NCBI GenBank assembly: GCA_963691815.1
Contig: OY829665.1
Span: forward strand, 26,629,906-26,693,905
From: Echiichthys vipera
Lineage: Eukaryota > Chordata > Actinopteri > Perciformes > Trachinidae
DNA: 64,000 nt
Direction: 5' to 3'
A model generated the notes under the pieces. That model had not been told where the DNA came from and searched no databases. It saw only the letters and a list, made by a program, of their open reading frames with translations. Of this stretch, positions 1 through 11,620 are shown piece by piece. The first letter of the stretch is position 1; the number at the start of each line of letters is the position of its first letter. Both the position numbers and the translations under genes were made by a program.

Positions 1-443
1 GAATCTATAAAAACATTGTATTTTGTATGCATTGACATGAAGAATTGAGCCTCAGAAATAAATGTCTAATCTACAGCTATTGTTTCTGTTGATAAGGCCC
101 ATCCATTTAATTTCTACAAAAAACACCTGAAATAATTTTTTTAAACATTTCTAACGAGAATTTTTCATTTTCTTTTCATAATCTTTCTCCAGTGAATGTA
201 TATGATCTATTATCTATGAGTTATTATGAAGCCACAAATAATTGGAATGCACAGATGCAACGTTTTCTATTGTTGCTATGGTGGTTGCCGTGGAGGGGAA
301 GAATTGGCTATGGAGACGTAGCCAGTCCGCTACATGCAAAAACTAATTTACTTAAAACTAATAAATATTGTTGTTTAAACACCCAGCACTTGAACTGTTT
401 CTTAACATATAGACCATATACATGAAGATTTCCTTGCGTGAGT

Positions 444-497
444 CATCCCAAAGGGATCAATAAAGAGAAGTCTAAGTCTAAGAAAAGTCTAAGAAAT
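444..497 (+). repeat. 3' tail of a non-LTR retrotransposon
   Basis: The stretch CCCAAAGGGATCAATAAAG followed by a short (TCTAAG)n-like tail is the usual 3' terminus of fish LINE or LINE-mobilised copies: a poly(A)-signal-like AATAAAG and a simple-repeat tail. No coding part is attached, so this is an extreme 5' truncation. The family is not certain. The flanking 1-443 holds no recognisable gene. Confidence 0.5.
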
Positions 498-589
498 CGG
501 GAGTTAGGCTATATTCAATATTTAAAGTATACGACACATTACTTACTACCCTTTTTGCAAACCAGAAGACCCATTTCAAGAATACAGCT

Positions 590-1045
590 TTACTTTTTAT
601 TAACATAGATCATCTTAATGCAATTTGATTAATAGTTCGGCTGTTCTAGATATTTGATATATGTAATAGGTATATATTTTTACGAACCCATTTATTTGAA
701 AACCGGAAGTACCCAAATCCCTGTTTTTGAATACTTGCTAAATATCTGTATGCCTAATAAACGAACATTTTTAATTTTCATTTCCTGATAAATATCATAG
801 TAATACTATGTAATCACTTGTTCGGCTGTTCTAGATATTTGATATATTTAATAGGTCTTTTTACGACCCCATTTACTTGCAAACTGGAAGTATTCAAATC
901 CCAATAAATGAACATTTTTCTTTTTCTTTCTTGACAAAGTTCATCTTAATACTATGTAATCACTTGTTTGGCTGTACTATATGTTTGATATATTAAATAG
1001 GTATATATTGTTATTAGCCCATTTACTTGCAAACCGGAAAACTAC
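590..1045. repeat. Three-copy diverged tandem repeat
   Basis: A block starting TTCGGCTGTTCTAGATATTT recurs near 636 and 821, and in a more diverged form near 967. Each copy is followed by a GTAATAGG-like stretch, a run of T, and CCCATTTACTTGCAAACCGG-like sequence. The spacing is about 185 and 146 bases, so the units have diverged by indels. It looks like a local AT-rich satellite-type duplication with no coding potential. Confidence 0.7.
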
Positions 1046-2830
1046 ATAAGAACTACAACTATGGCAGTATAGTAGTACTATGCTTAATGGCACGGCTCAC
1101 AGGAGTTGTAGTTTTTTTCATAGAATTGGAAGTTGTAAATGTTGAATTGAGACAACAATGAGGAGCCAGATTTTTAAAATCAAATTATTTCATAGGTGAA
1201 AATTTGACCCATATTTGACAAAATCCCAAATTGTTGATTTTACTCATGTTATAGCTGGGGTCAAGAGCCGACTATGACAGCTGGTCCCATTTCTGTATTG
1301 CTCTTTATTGTAAAATTACAAGACTTCAAACAGACCCTGGGGTCAAGGTTCAAAGCTCATTATCTCACAACAGGAGCCAAGTAATATTAATACTGGCATA
1401 TTATTACTCCCCAGGTCAAGACCTTTCCAACGATGCATTTGGTTTAGCTCTACAGCAAAGTTTTAATTTTTTCAGGTCATGGTCTCAGGTCATCCAAACC
1501 TTACATCGAGACAGCACTTTGAAGGCTCCACAAATAAAAGTTTGTTTTTGTTTGTTTCGTTCTTTGTTTCTTTGTTGACTGACATGAGTCACATTCATAT
1601 ATCACAATATTCACTGTGTATATGTTGTTATACACAGCATTAAGAATGATGTATTATGTACGACGCAAAAATACCGCACGCACTCAGACACACACGCGCG
1701 CTCACACACGTGCATATTTATTTAGTTTTTTTGTCTTTTTCCTTTTAATATGATAATATGATAATAAAAACCCATTGTGCTTCGGATGTGGTCCAATATT
1801 AATTGAGGAAGACACAAGAAATACATTTTTCTTTGAAATATAATCAGCCATATATTATTGAAAATACAATATTAAATTATATTAATGAGACAATTCATAT
1901 TTAAAAATCACAGGATATAAAACGCCTTATCAACCGAGCTAATGACGCCAACCGGCAGCTATTTGAATTGGAATGGAGCCCATCCACGGACGGCAGCGCT
2001 AAAACAGTTCCGCCTGCAACACAAGCAGAACAAGTGCAACAGTGGCTGAGGGTCCAAATGTAGCCTTCCGTTATCCAAAACTGACTAAAGAACTACATTC
2101 ATTTTTTCAGATCCGAATGAAATAATTCAAATCGATGGCCATTGCATTAACCCATGTGAAGTTATCAAGGAATCTTTTTTTTTGAGAGATTTGTTGAAGG
2201 AAATACTTCCGGAGGGCGGGTCCTCAGTTCTCCAATGGGACTGTGAAGTCATAAATGTATTCAGAAGAAAGGCCCAGTATTTTAACCTAATAAAGGAAAA
2301 CAATTATGAATCTAAAATAAGTAATTCTGCGATAATACCCTTATCCCTCTCTAGCATGTTCTTACCTTATCCTTATGGGAGTCATTCCACAGGCCAAGAA
2401 TGAGTATTTTAGATGAACCGATAAGGTTTCTGCAGATAATGATCGCGAATACATTTGATTTTTTTTAGCAGTGTGATAAGGCTGTACTGTTCCTCTTGTC
2501 TAGTTATTGTCTTCAGCTTACAAAGACACTGGTATTGACAGGCAAAAATACATAATACATAGAAAGAAATCCATAGGATGGGAAATTATCTCTGCTTTGA
2601 GAAATGGTGAAAGAATAAGCCAGAAAATAATAGTTTTACATCCACCTTTTTTCAGCAAATCATTCTATTTCTCTTGTTTTTAAGATGGTGACTGTACACT
2701 CGCATAGTAAAAATAACACAAAATGTTTTTTTTTGGGAAAGTGCAACTACTAGTATTTTTGCTCTTGAAAGATTCTGAACAATCTGTTAGGACTTGGTAA
2801 AATGAAGACTCAAATGTATTCAGGGAACGA
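1046..2830. other. No gene recognised
   Basis: AT-rich sequence. An open frame at 2182-2403 (+) has no recognisable domain and starts at TTG. A short CA/CG-alternating patch lies near 1680-1710. A 2-kb stretch such as this between old repeats probably contains further decayed elements that cannot be identified by eye. Confidence 0.5.
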
Positions 2831-4136
2831 TGGTTCCCCCGTTCAAAAAGGTTGACCAGAGAGTGTGTGCCAATTACAGGGGTATCAAACTACTCAGCCT
2901 CCCTGGTAAAGTCTACTCCAAGGTGCTGGAAAGAAGGATTGGTCCTATAATCGAACCTCAGATTAAAGAGGAACAATGCGGATTCCGACCTTGACCAGGA
3001 CAAACTGACCAGCCCTTCACTCTCGCAAGGATCCTGGAGGGGGGCCTGAGAGTATGCCCATCCCGTCTACATGTGCTTTGTGGACCTGGAGAGGGCATAT
3101 GACCGAGTCCACCGAAGATACTATGGGAGGTGCTGCGGGAGTATGGTGTCACTACTGAGGGCCATCCAATCTCTATACACTCAAAGCGAGAGCTGTGTCC
3201 GGGTCCTCGGCAGTAAGTCGGATTTGTTCCAAATGGGGATTTGGCATCTGCCAGGGTTGCGCTTTGTCACCAATCCTGTTTGTGATTTTCATGGACAGGA
3301 TATCGAGGCGTAGTTGTGGTGGGGAGGGGTTGCAGTTTGGTGGGTTGAGGATCTCATCTCTGCGTTTTGCAGATGATGTGGTCCTGATGGCATCGTCGGT
3401 CAGTGACCTTCAGCCCTCACTGGATCGGTTCGCACCAAGTGTGAAAAGGCTGGGATGACGATTAGCCTAAATCAGCTCTCAGCAGGAAACCAGTGGATTG
3501 CTTACTCCGGGTAGGGAATGAGTCCTTACCCCATGTGAAGGAGTTCCAGTACCTCGGGATCATGTTCATGAGTGAGGTGACGATGGAGCAGCGGGGGCGG
3601 TATTGCAGTTGCTATACCGCACTGTAGTGAGGAAAAGAAAGCTGAGCAGGAAGGCAAAGCTCTTGACCTACCGGTCAATCTTTGTTCCTACCCTTACCTT
3701 TGGTCATGAAAGCTGGGCAATGACAGAAAGAACTAGGTCGCGGGTACAAGCGGCCGAAATGGGTTTTCTCAAGAGGGTGGAGTCTCCCTTAGAGATAGGG
3801 TGAGAAGGAGTAGGAGTAGAGCTGCTGCTCCTTTGCGTTGAAAGGAGCCAGTTGAGGTGGTTCGGGCATCTGGTAAGGATGCTCTCTGGGCGCCTCCCTA
3901 GGTAGGTGTTCTAGGCACGTCCAGCTGAAAGGAGGCCTTGGGGAAGACCCAGGACTAGGTGGAGAGATTATACCTCCACACTGGCCTGGGAACGCCTCGG
4001 GATCCCCTAGTTAGAGCTGGTTAATGTGGCCTGAGAAAGGGAAGTTTGGGGTCCCCTGCTAGAGCTGCTGCCCCCGCGACCTGATCCCAGAGAAGCGGTT
4101 GAAGATAAGCTGAGGAGCTGAGCTGAGCTAACCAAA
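2831..4136 (+). mobile_element. RTE/Rex3-like LINE, 5'-truncated, RT to 3' tail
   Basis: The frames read in order a reverse transcriptase fingers segment (ANYRGIKLLSLPGKVYSKVL), the QCGF segment, a motif-A region (CFVDLERAYDRV near 3071), motif B (CQGCALSPILF), motif C FADDVV near 3366-3383, then the thumb and C-terminal region, ending in the family's 3' end (cccgcgacctgatcc...) and a short GAGCT-type tail. The endonuclease is missing, as expected for 5' truncation. Several stops and frameshifts break the frame, for example after QCGFRP and within motif A, so no protein can be made. Assignment to the RTE clade next to Rex3 rests on recognition of the conserved C-terminal block; a related clade is possible. 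Confidence 0.85.
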
Positions 4137-5195
4137 GAATGTGTTGCCAGTATTTATCTTTTTTTCTTCATGTTTTTGGCCAAGTAAAATCATGCAGTTT
4201 TATGAGGAATGGTTTTCTTCTCAGATGTCTTCCATAGAGGCTGACTTCTGACATCTGAGCAGTCACTGAAACACAAGTTTCCACAGATAATCTTTGTGTG
4301 AACTGTGTACTTGCTTCTGTTCTGTGGCCAACTCATGATCTTGTACCCTCTCCCATCTTGTTGAAGTTTCTTACTTGTTCAGGTAACTCCTTACCATGTG
4401 GAGCCATATTGCATTAGACACCTGGCCGAAACTGAGAAAATTGTGGAATTCACTAGAAACAATAAAATACTATTTCTTTCAACAAATGACAATACAGATG
4501 GGCTAATATACATGTTCAACTGTGAATGCATCCTTAAAGTTATAATCAATAAGATGTTCATCTGGTTAATTGTCTGTTAAGTTCCTATCTATCAAAGAGT
4601 GAGTTAAAACAATGGCGATGGATCATGTGACCTACTAATAGAAGAACTTATATCTTCTGCTTTGCTGAGAAATAAGATCTGAGTGTCTGTGGCAACCTTC
4701 CCGCTCTAAAATCCAAAACGGCACACAGTTAGTGGCGCTTTTTACGTTGTTCCCCTTCTCTCTTCAGACCTCCTATCAGTGTGGAGCATGTGAAGGCATC
4801 ACGCTGCATCGCTGCATGTGAGAGCTGCCGATCTACTGACGTCATACAGTCGACACATGAGGTCCCAGAGACTCGCCTGCATTTACATCTTACCGCCAAA
4901 GCGGCCACTAAAAAAATGTATCTCACAAGTATCTTAATTCCTGCGGATTACAACTTTAAATCCAAGTGAAATCACATTAATTGACTAATGCTCAGTGGGA
5001 CTAACTGTGACATAAAAGCATGGTACTATCAATAGAATAAATAAATAAAGATTGCACCTTCATTTGGGCAAAGTACTATTTTCATGCCCAAGACTTTAAA
5101 TTTACACTCTACAAAACATAATTTCTGAAATGAATATTTTCTCATAAGATAGCTGAACATTGTAACATATAGCATTACAAGAATACCTAAATCTT
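4137..5195. other. No gene recognised
   Basis: Mostly AT-rich. A pyrimidine tract ending in CAG near 4768 precedes a 200-base stretch that is open on the plus strand (4781-4969), but no protein family or matching donor site is recognised. Confidence 0.4.
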
Positions 5196-5637
5196 ATCTC
5201 ATCTCACCTTCAACAGCTTATCTGGGGTCCGGTCGCGGGGGGAGCAGCTTTAGCAGGCGACCCCAAACTTCCCTTTCCCGGGCCACATTAACCAGCTCGA
5301 ACTGATATCGAAACGTTCCCAGGCGGAGATATAATCTCTCCACCTAGTCCTGGGTCTTCCCCGAGGACTCCTCCCAGCTGGACGTGCCTGGAACACCTCC
5401 CTTGGGAGGCGCCCAGGGGGCATCTTTACTAGATGCCCGAACCACCTCAACTGGCTCCTTTCAACGCAAATGAGCAGCGGCTCTACTCCGAGTTCCTCAC
5501 GGATGGCTGAACGTCTCACCCTGTCTATAAAGGGAGACTCCAGCCACCCTCCTGAGAAAACCCATTTCGGTTGCTTGTACCCGCAACCTCGTTCTTTAAG
5601 TCATGACCCAGCTTTCATGACCATAGGTGAGGGTAAG
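5196..5637 (-). mobile_element. RTE/Rex3-like LINE, 3' fragment
   Basis: Read on the minus strand, this is the C-terminal end of the same RTE family as at 2831-4136 and 16927-20848: a segment related to SSAIREELGVEPLLICVERS, a RWFGHLVKMPPGRLPREVFQ block, then RGRPRTRWRDYIS and the 3' end with a CTCATCTC-type (ATGAG)n tail at about 5196-5215. Only about 440 bases remain, so it is a 5'-truncated dead copy. Confidence 0.85.
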
Positions 5638-5759
5638 TACCTAAATCTTAAATTAATAATAACATATTTTATTGTATTTACTTGTTGTGTTGTTTTCAGA
5701 GACATATTGAAATCACACTGTAACTGTTGTTGTCTGAGTTGTCATTTCATTATTTGTTT

Positions 5760-6130
5760 GTGCACTCCTTTGCCCATTGAAACGTGCTGCACCTCAACTA
5801 GTGTGGAGGTCAAGCTTAGCATGGCTCTGTTAAATGCTAGATCAATAGCAAACAAGACTTTCCTGCTTAATTACTTCTTCACCTCTCGTGAACTGGATTT
5901 TATGTTTGTGATGGATACCTGGCTTGATACTGGTTAGTACACCCCATTCTCCGAACTCCTTCCTCCTGACTGCACTTTCTTCAGCTTCCCTCGTACCTCC
6001 AGTAAAGGTGGATGTTTGGCCTCCGTTTACAAATCAAGCTTTCAATGTCAACAGATCCAACTTGACACTTACTGCAGCTTTGAGCTGCAGCTATTTGAAT
6101 TAAATCTTTCCACTGCTGTGTTGTTGACAC
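5760..6130 (+). mobile_element. L2/CR1-type LINE endonuclease fragment
   Basis: The translation around 5815-6130 reads as the N-terminal half of an apurinic-endonuclease (APE) domain of a CR1/L2-group LINE: LLNARSIANKTF, then FMFVMDTWLDTG (the ETW motif with E changed to D), and a PRTSSKGG-like block followed by VYKSSF. A TAG stop follows DTG at about 5935. No RT follows, so this is an isolated fragment. The clade within CR1/L2 is uncertain. Confidence 0.65.
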
Positions 6131-8689
6131 AGGAAGGGAGGTGGACATGGGGAGGAAGGTGGTCAGAGGGAGGTGGACACAGGAGTGTGAACTCAGTGTC
6201 AGACTCTGGGGTGAGTAGAGGTGTCGCTGGTTCAGCTGAACTGTTTGGTGCTGGAGTCTCCCCCATCCTGGTTTCTGGTTCCACTACCCTAGTCACTTTT
6301 GGGAAGAAAAAAATGTGATGCGGACCTTGGCAAAAGCAGTTGTACACAACAGGATTCGTCCAGTACATTACTACCCCAGTGCCTTCCTTGGCCTAAATGG
6401 AGTTCCCGCCAGGCTAAGCATCAGGGATATTTAAAAAAAACAACAACTTTTTAACATGATCTAACAAATGTTGCAAACTGATTTAAGGAATAACTAATGT
6501 GAGGCTGTTCCCACTGCCCAACTGTCCTCTCCCTGTCTGTGACAGAGTTTCATACACAGACACTTTCAATAACAGTGAGAGTGTGTGTGCATGTGTGTGA
6601 TGGAGAGTATTAGTTACAAAATCAGTTGTAACGTTGTGAATGTAGCAGAGCAATGTGTGTAGTTTATTGTAGTGTTTATCAAAAAAGAAGAGAAAGACAG
6701 ACTTTTCTCTGTTCTCCTGATTGACTTTGTTAAGAGTACGATTGACATATGGTTCATCCAATAACCTACCAGGTATGTTTTGAAAATGCCTGCCCTTTCC
6801 CCTATCAGTTTTTAATGACTCCTTCTCACTTCTGTGAGACGATGGGACCATCCACTGCACAGTACAATAAGAGTTTGCCTCCCCCTGCCCCTATACTTTT
6901 ATTTGGTCTGTGACACACAAAACAATTTGCTGTACAAGAACATGTTGGCACCAAATAAGACACATAATACCACTATGGAATCAGTCAAGAATCATTATTC
7001 CAAATCAAATTGTAAAGATAGTTAAAGACTAATGGGTAACCAGGTCTGCATTTTCATCCTAAGCCATGTTGTTCAAATGTTAACAAAGAAAAAAAAGACT
7101 GCTTTTCTATACGCAGAAATATGTTGCAAATGCAGTATTTTAAAGGAGTCTTGAAAATATATCATCTATGTGCATTACCATTAAGAAGACTTTCATATAA
7201 ACTCTTAATTGTAAGAAGGGCATTCTTGCCATCTTCTGTGACCATTCCCCATGGACAGACACACTAAGCTGTTAAGTTCTGCTGGCAACGAGGAGAATGG
7301 GATGTTGCTCTACTAGTTGCCACTTGTGGAGCTGAAACAAACTTGACACACAATCTTAAGGCAGAAAATTGGATACATAACTGGTAGGTCATAATACAGA
7401 AAAAATAGATACCTAGAAATATAAGCTATAAACTGAGACTTGGAGTGAGGTCACTATAAACTTTTTTAGTAGCAATGTAAAAAACAAAAAACCTTGGTAA
7501 AAAACACAGCTATTCAAATTCAGTGTGAGACCATCACATGCTTCTATATCTAAAAACGCCGCTACAAACTATCCAATGAAATTTTATTCATGGTATCTAA
7601 TTATAACAGACGTTGTGTCAGGACACTTTTCAGAAAGAGCAGGTCAAAGCCATACTGCAAAATATTAAAGACCGTCAGATATGGGTTATGGAACAACTTC
7701 AGAATTCCTATCTTGCAATGAAAATGTTCATTTTCAGGTTTTGCTATGTATTTGAAAGTTGCTTGAATCAATCTGGCATGCTATTACATACTTTCTAAGA
7801 CTAACATCTTGTCAAACAATACGATAGATCATATGTTTATGTTTATACTATACGACTGGGCCCAGTTATTGTGGATATTATAGTACTTTTTATTCTATCA
7901 CAAGAATTTTTCATTACATTTTCTCATGTTTTGCCCGGTTAATCATTTGAACAACTGTGTTTGAAACTTACATGCCCCAAGCAATCTTTTAAAATATATT
8001 TTTTAATTATTTTTGAAGCGTGAAGTTAATCACCAGATGACTACAAGAATGAAGGCAAATCACTGTTGGCTCGGAGATTATGCAGCCACTACTTTGCTCT
8101 GCCCCCTCTCTGCTTTCTCTGCTTCAAGAAAAAGAGGGATTATTTTTTATGTCTAAACATTACTGTCATCTTATATGTGGACTAAAATATTATCTTTTCA
8201 ATTCTAACTAGAGTTAGAGGTGGCAATCACCATTCCACATGTTAATCAAGAAATTGTGTGGTTAGGGGCCCTCCTAACTTATTTACATTTTATGTTGATT
8301 TAGTTGAAAGTTAAAAAGACAACTCTGCATTAAACCAACAACAAAGGGCTCAGGGAAAAAAATTAACAGATAAAACTATAATAATTTGGTTAACAATGAA
8401 AAAAAAAACACCCAATAATGGGGTGCAAAGATTTTTTTATGCTGTTTTAATTTAGTTGGCAATAAGCAGCTGACCAGAATAAATCTGCAGTTATTCAGCA
8501 GTGATATGTACTTCAGGCATCAAGTAATGGCTAGAGCCCACTACAAGATTCAAGCCCTGATTTTCATCACACCGACAGATGTTGGAGCACCCGACAAAAG
8601 CCCCGACATAAGATATCTGGCGGGCTAAATCTCTGGAACTGTGGGGGAGTCAAGGAGCCAATGAGAGTGCAACTAGTGTAGTTTTGGGC
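6131..8689. other. No gene recognised
   Basis: About 2.5 kb with no recognised element. Open frames at 6016-6318 (+) and 6483-6860 (-) show no domain and no convincing gene structure. Composition is AT-rich with short homopolymer runs. Confidence 0.45.
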
Positions 8690-9243
8690 GGCCCGTTTTA
8701 CTTTTAGTCTAGTCTTTGTGTCAAGCTGTGATTTTAGTCTTTATTAGTTTTAGTCATGGTTATATTCTTTTTAGTCTAGTCAAGTTTTAGTCGACGAAAA
8801 GTTTGAGCATTTTAGTCTAGTTTTAGTCGACGAAAATTGTATATTAGTGTAACCCTCGGTTCGGAGAATGAGACAGAACTCCAGTATAACGTTTAAAACA
8901 GCATGTGTTTCTTTATTCATACAAAAGTTAGGCTCAAATCTATTTATTTATTTATTTATTTATTGGCACATGTAAAGGAATTGTTGCAAGCAACAATGAC
9001 TAAAAAATGTCCCCTAAAGATTCAGGTCACAGCTGGCCTGGCTCCCTCGGGCTTACTGCGGGCGAGAGAGGGGATAAGCAAAACAGTGATTAATAATGCT
9101 ACACACGCACCTGGCAGTAACTATAACACGACAGCTCTACAGAGCAACCATAACCACTGCACACTCAAAATACCACTCCTGCCGGTGTACACAGCAAACC
9201 CCTAAGCCCCTCGGTTTAAGGCAGGCTGAGCACCCTTGGAGAC

Positions 9244-9706
9244 TAAGAGCGTGATCACACTGTCCTTTTGGCCGCGGCCAAAACCGGTTTTTCAGCTAAA
9301 GCCTAGTACCTTTAAGCCATGTGAGTGCACCCGCTCCGCGCTCAACTGCGGCCAGCGGACCGTCCACGGCCCGCTTGAAAGAGGTGGGCTTTAGCTGAGC
9401 CGTTTGCACATGTACGAGCACGAGCGTGCGCACGTGTGCGAGCACGAGCACGAGCCCTACGGCAGTAGCGTTATGTCCACCTGTTCGGACATGTTAATAG
9501 AAGGACGGACCATGCGCGGACATTTAACAACAACAACGATGGTGGTGAAAGGTTCACGTTGGTGTGGTGCGGAGGTGGAGTGTTTACTGCAGATTTGGTC
9601 GGATGAAAAGATTCAAAAACAGTCGACAAGACGCACAAAAACTCCGAGGTCTACGGACCCTAAAGTCCGGGTCGTGGTCCGGGAGGACAGTGTGAGCGCG
9701 CTCTTA
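9244..9706 (+). mobile_element. Small TIR element carrying a Myb/SANT-like fragment
   Basis: The 22-base ends at 9244-9265 and 9685-9706 are inverted repeats matching at 20 of 22 positions (outer part TAAGAGCG, inner part CACACTGTCC). The interior is far more GC-rich than its surroundings. Its outermost bases, TAA and TTA, would fit the 3-bp TWA targets used by PIF-Harbinger elements, although the two sides are not identical. The element lies inside an LTR-like insertion, so it arrived later or was carried by it. Confidence 0.6.
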
Positions 9707-9721
9707 AAGCCTACTGCTTAA
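9539..9721 (+). pseudogene. Myb/SANT-like DNA-binding domain fragment
   Basis: The frame from ATG 9539 reads a short basic lead, then RWCGAEVECLLQIWSDEKIQ, which has the spaced W, EV, LL and IW pattern of the first helices of Myb/SANT-like domains found in the accessory DNA-binding protein of PIF-Harbinger transposons and in related fish genes. The third helix is not recognisable and the frame drifts into anonymous sequence before a stop at 9719-9721. In Harbinger elements this protein helps bring the transposase to DNA. Here it is only a fragment. A captured host Myb/SANT-like exon is the other possibility. Confidence 0.5.
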
Positions 9722-10707
9722 CCTGGTCAATAGGTGGGAGAGTGGTCAAAACAAACAAAATAAATGACGGTTCAGCTGAGCGGCTCTGCTCCGTGTTATC
9801 TTAACAGAAGGCCTTACAAAGGAGCGCAATCCCGCTCAGGGATAGCTGCTCAACTGAACACATCAACCAAACAAACAAATAAGAAGAGGAAAAGGAACAG
9901 CAGTCAGGCCATACACCGCTGCTCCTCATGCACCTACAATACAAAACAAATACTTTTAACCAACAACATATAGCAAGCTAGCAGTACAACATACAACATC
10001 TTAAAATATCAAAACACAAACTACAATGCAAGCAACACATAACATATGGCTGTCAGAGGGTGCACACACTGATCTGCCCAACACTCATTGGCTCGCTTCC
10101 CTCCTGTAACTGTTTTAGTGGCAACGCACATGCAACATGGTCAGCATTAACATATGCACACATACACACAACCTGCTGAGTGGACACTCTTTTTATTCAT
10201 AGACATGAACATACCTCCAGGAACAGCTCCTAACAGAATCAGCAGTGCCCTCACAATGCTCCTCACCAGCCTGCAGCAAATTAGCTGGTGAGACTCCAGA
10301 CAGACAGCAACCCATCTGCCTGATTAGGGCATCCTTAAATCTGCCTGTCCTAATTTATAACCCCGCCCTCCTCTGGCGGCTACATTAGTCTCTTTTTAGC
10401 AATGCAATTATATTTAATCAATATAATAAAAGTACCTAGTAGTATTGACGAAACCAACATTTTCTTTTAGCCAAATCCATGCAGATATCTTTAGTTTACA
10501 TGCATTTACAGGCCTAGAATAAGTTATTCAAAGTCATGTTGATGCCAAATTCAGTTCTGTGTTATCTGCTCTGTGAAATACGAAACAAGTGAAAGTATTT
10601 GGCAAGTAAGGGGAAGTTTAGTGCAATTATAGAGTGAGTCAGTCAAGTAGGAACTAAAAACCCACACACACGCTCACACAAACAAATACACACTCACACA
10701 CGCTAGT

Positions 10708-10709
<2 letters not shown>

Positions 10710-10752
<43 letters not shown>
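10710..10752. repeat. (CA)n microsatellite
   Basis: Perfect CA dinucleotide run just upstream of the SINE. The SINE sits in a CA tract that also appears, without the SINE, in the related element at 21.1-21.9 kb. Confidence 0.95.
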
Positions 10753-10754
<2 letters not shown>

Positions 10755-10758
10755 TTCT

Positions 10759-11103
10759 GGGCGGCAGTAGCTCAGTCCATGGGTGACTTGGCTGGGAACT
10801 GTAGGGTCGCTGGTTCAAGTCCCTGTGTGGACCATGTATGGAGCGTGGACTGGTGGCTGGAGAGGTGCCAGTTCATCTCCTGGGCACTGCCGAGGTGCCG
10901 TTGAGCAAAGCACCGAACCGCCAACTGCTCGGGGCGCTGGTCACTGGCAGCCCCCCTCGCTCTTACGTCTCTCCTTAATTACATGTATAGGTCCTGTCTC
11001 TGCATGTGTGTGTATTTCGGGCCTGTGTGTGTAACATGATTAATAATAAGAGTGAAAAAATTAAATTTCCCCGTTGCGGGATAAGTAATGCTTCTTCTTC
11101 TTC
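10759..11103 (+). mobile_element. tRNA-derived SINE
   Basis: The head GGGCGGCAGTAGCTCAGTCC contains an A-box-like TAGCTCAGTCC, and GGTTCAAGTCC at 10812-10822 is a good B box; together they form an internal RNA polymerase III promoter as in tRNA-derived SINEs. A unique body follows and the 3' end is AAATTTCCCC...ATAAGTAATG with a (TTC)n tail at about 11090-11103. The same tail type recurs at 27650-27713. It is inserted in a CA tract, so a target duplication cannot be separated from the microsatellite. Confidence 0.8.
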
Positions 11104-11404
11104 TCACACACACGCTAGTCACACACATACATATACAGACACACACACACACACACATGTTCTCAGATCCAGTGGCTAACGCTAAAGCTAGCGTTAAAAC
11201 CCGACACATTAACTGTAGAATCGTGTCGCATGTGCTTTCTAAAACAGCAAGTATCGTTACGTTAATGTCTTGACTTACCTAAATGTCATTATGGAAGTGT
11301 CTCTTAAGATCTAAATAATAATAACGTGACTAAACAAGACAAAATAACGTTGTTTCGTCTCGTTTTCGTCAACAAAAATTAAGAGACATTTTAGCATAGC
11401 AGCA

Positions 11405-11548
11405 TAGGAGAGAGAAAGAGATAGAGAGACGTAGACAGACAAAAAGACAGAGCGACAGACACATGTCCAGAGATGCAAACAACCAAAGAGTAACAGTAAC
11501 TATAATAATATTTATAGTAATGTGAATATGACTCATATGTTAATATTT
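11405..11548 (-). mobile_element. L2-type LINE 3' UTR fragment
   Basis: This short minus-strand piece matches the 3' UTR of the L2 copy whose full 3' end is seen at 60120-60620: reading in reverse, the ATTCACATTACTATAGATAT-like stretch, the TTGCTTGCATCTCTGG block and the TCTGTC-rich tract. No coding sequence is attached. Confidence 0.7.
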
Positions 11549-11620
11549 TGCATCCATATTTTATCCAAAGAGGTTATAACTGTCAATGATCTTGTTTCCT
11601 CAAGCTCTGTGTTTTTAAAA

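Larger units (their letters stand above)
8848..10384 (-). mobile_element. LTR-like insertion (TG...CA) with 4-bp target duplication
   Basis: The 1,537-bp insert begins TGTAACCC and ends GGCTACA, and is flanked by TTAG on both sides (8844-8847 and 10385-10388). The related element at 20849-22582 shows the uninterrupted site. On the minus strand there is a TATA-like TTATAAATT near the 5' end (about 10350) and AATAAA near the 3' end (about 8912-8917), as in a solo LTR. No gag, pol or env is seen. The central part holds a TIR element (9244-9706). It could be a long solo LTR or a short non-autonomous LTR element. Confidence 0.7.
8690..11399 (+). mobile_element. TTTTAGTC-motif element, copy 1 (interrupted)
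   Basis: The segments 8690-8847 and 10389-11399 belong to one element. The first is rich in TTTTAGTC and AGTCGACGAAAA motifs; the second runs through a stretch with ATTGACGAAACCAAC, a CA-rich core, a GCTAACGCTAAAGCTAGC patch and CGTCTCGTTTTCGTC. The same order recurs at 20849-22582, which is what shows that the two segments here were once joined. It has no coding capacity and resembles a non-autonomous DNA transposon, but terminal repeats and superfamily were not established. It is split by an LTR-like insertion (8848-10384) and a SINE (10759-11103). Confidence 0.65.

Noticed and set aside
4768..4969. Possible exon after a CTCTCTTCAG acceptor-like site
   Set aside because: No donor, no protein family; open frames on both strands are short.
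6483..6860. 125-codon minus-strand ORF
   Set aside because: No domain, no promoter or splice evidence, His/Thr-rich because of TGTG runs.
10759..10835. Functional tRNA gene
   Set aside because: A- and B-box-like motifs are present but no cloverleaf with anticodon stem is convincing, and a SINE body and tail follow.
10783..11034. Plus-strand 83-codon ORF in the SINE
   Set aside because: Translation of the tRNA-derived SINE body; not a gene.
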